The notes under the pieces: generated by a model
Database searches by the model: none
Told to the model about the DNA's origin: nothing
Seen by the model: only the letters and a program-made list of their open reading frames with translations
Part shown: positions 22,044 to 22,049 of the stretch, one piece after another
Numbering within the stretch: the stretch's first letter is position 1
Layout of the letters: every line of letters begins with the position of its first letter
DNA from: Bacillota bacterium
GTDB lineage: Bacteria; Bacillota; Clostridia; Acetivibrionales; JAFADI01
Reading direction: 5' to 3'
NCBI GenBank assembly: GCA_023424965.1
Contig: JAFADI010000256.1
Location: 1-22,049, forward strand
Length of the DNA stretch: 22,049 bases
Program-made: the position numbers and the translations under genes

Positions 22044-22049
22044 ATGTAT
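22044..22049 (+). CDS. Start of a further gene (partial, cut by window edge)
   Basis: GGGAGGA (22029-22035) is a strong Shine-Dalgarno, and an ATG at 22044 follows eight bases later. Only two codons are inside the window, so nothing can be said about the product. Confidence 0.5.

Overview
The window looks like chromosomal DNA from an anaerobic, spore-forming Clostridia species. The strongest clues are a complete Ech-type energy-converting [NiFe] hydrogenase operon with hypA and hypB, a clostridial-type Rho with a long N-terminal insertion, a DUF1385 gene next to prmC, and a sporulation-type YyaC protein. The promoters are sigma-A-like and the Shine-Dalgarno sequences purine-rich. The Ech complement resembles cellulolytic cluster III clostridia of the Acetivibrio (Clostridium) thermocellum kind. 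That placement is an inference from gene content, since no search could be run.

Left edge (1-2430): the last ~127 bases of a group II intron (domains 5 and 6) are followed by a promoter and a three-gene set. The set is a DUF2089 zinc-ribbon/HTH protein, a DUF4097 (YvlB/LiaX-like) protein and a small LiaI/LiaF-like membrane protein. It resembles an envelope-stress module. Next (2430-6510): prfA (release factor 1) with a foldable leader and its own terminator, then an ABC importer operon (ATPase, permease, lipoprotein) of the nitrate/sulfonate/thiamine-precursor class, also closed by a terminator.

Middle (6640-11683): a cysteine-rich zinc-ribbon protein of unknown function; rho behind a consensus promoter and a ~160-nt leader; rpmE with its own promoter and terminator; then DUF1385 and prmC. 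Rho carries ten tandem copies of an E-P-R-x tetrapeptide and an AT-hook-like core in its insertion. PrmC methylates the GGQ glutamine of release factors such as the PrfA encoded ~7 kb upstream.

Right (11684-18286): a 298-base intergenic region with several foldable inverted repeats and a near-consensus promoter precedes echA-echB-echC-echD-echE-echF-hypA-hypB, which ends at a strong terminator. EchA and EchB form the ion-translocating membrane arm. EchC, D, E and F form the hydrophilic arm, which couples ferredoxin oxidation to proton reduction. HypA and HypB deliver nickel to the EchE active site. EchE stops three residues after its last nickel-ligand cysteine, so no maturation protease should be needed.

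Right edge (18365-22049): a membrane-anchored GH8-like protein converges without any gap on a PAS-SpoIIE phosphatase gene. Divergent from the phosphatase run yyaC and a mismatch-type uracil-DNA glycosylase, followed by a promoter-like site with a dyad and the start of another gene. Several start codons were chosen on Shine-Dalgarno evidence and family N-termini rather than the longest open frame. No CRISPR array, rRNA or tRNA was seen.
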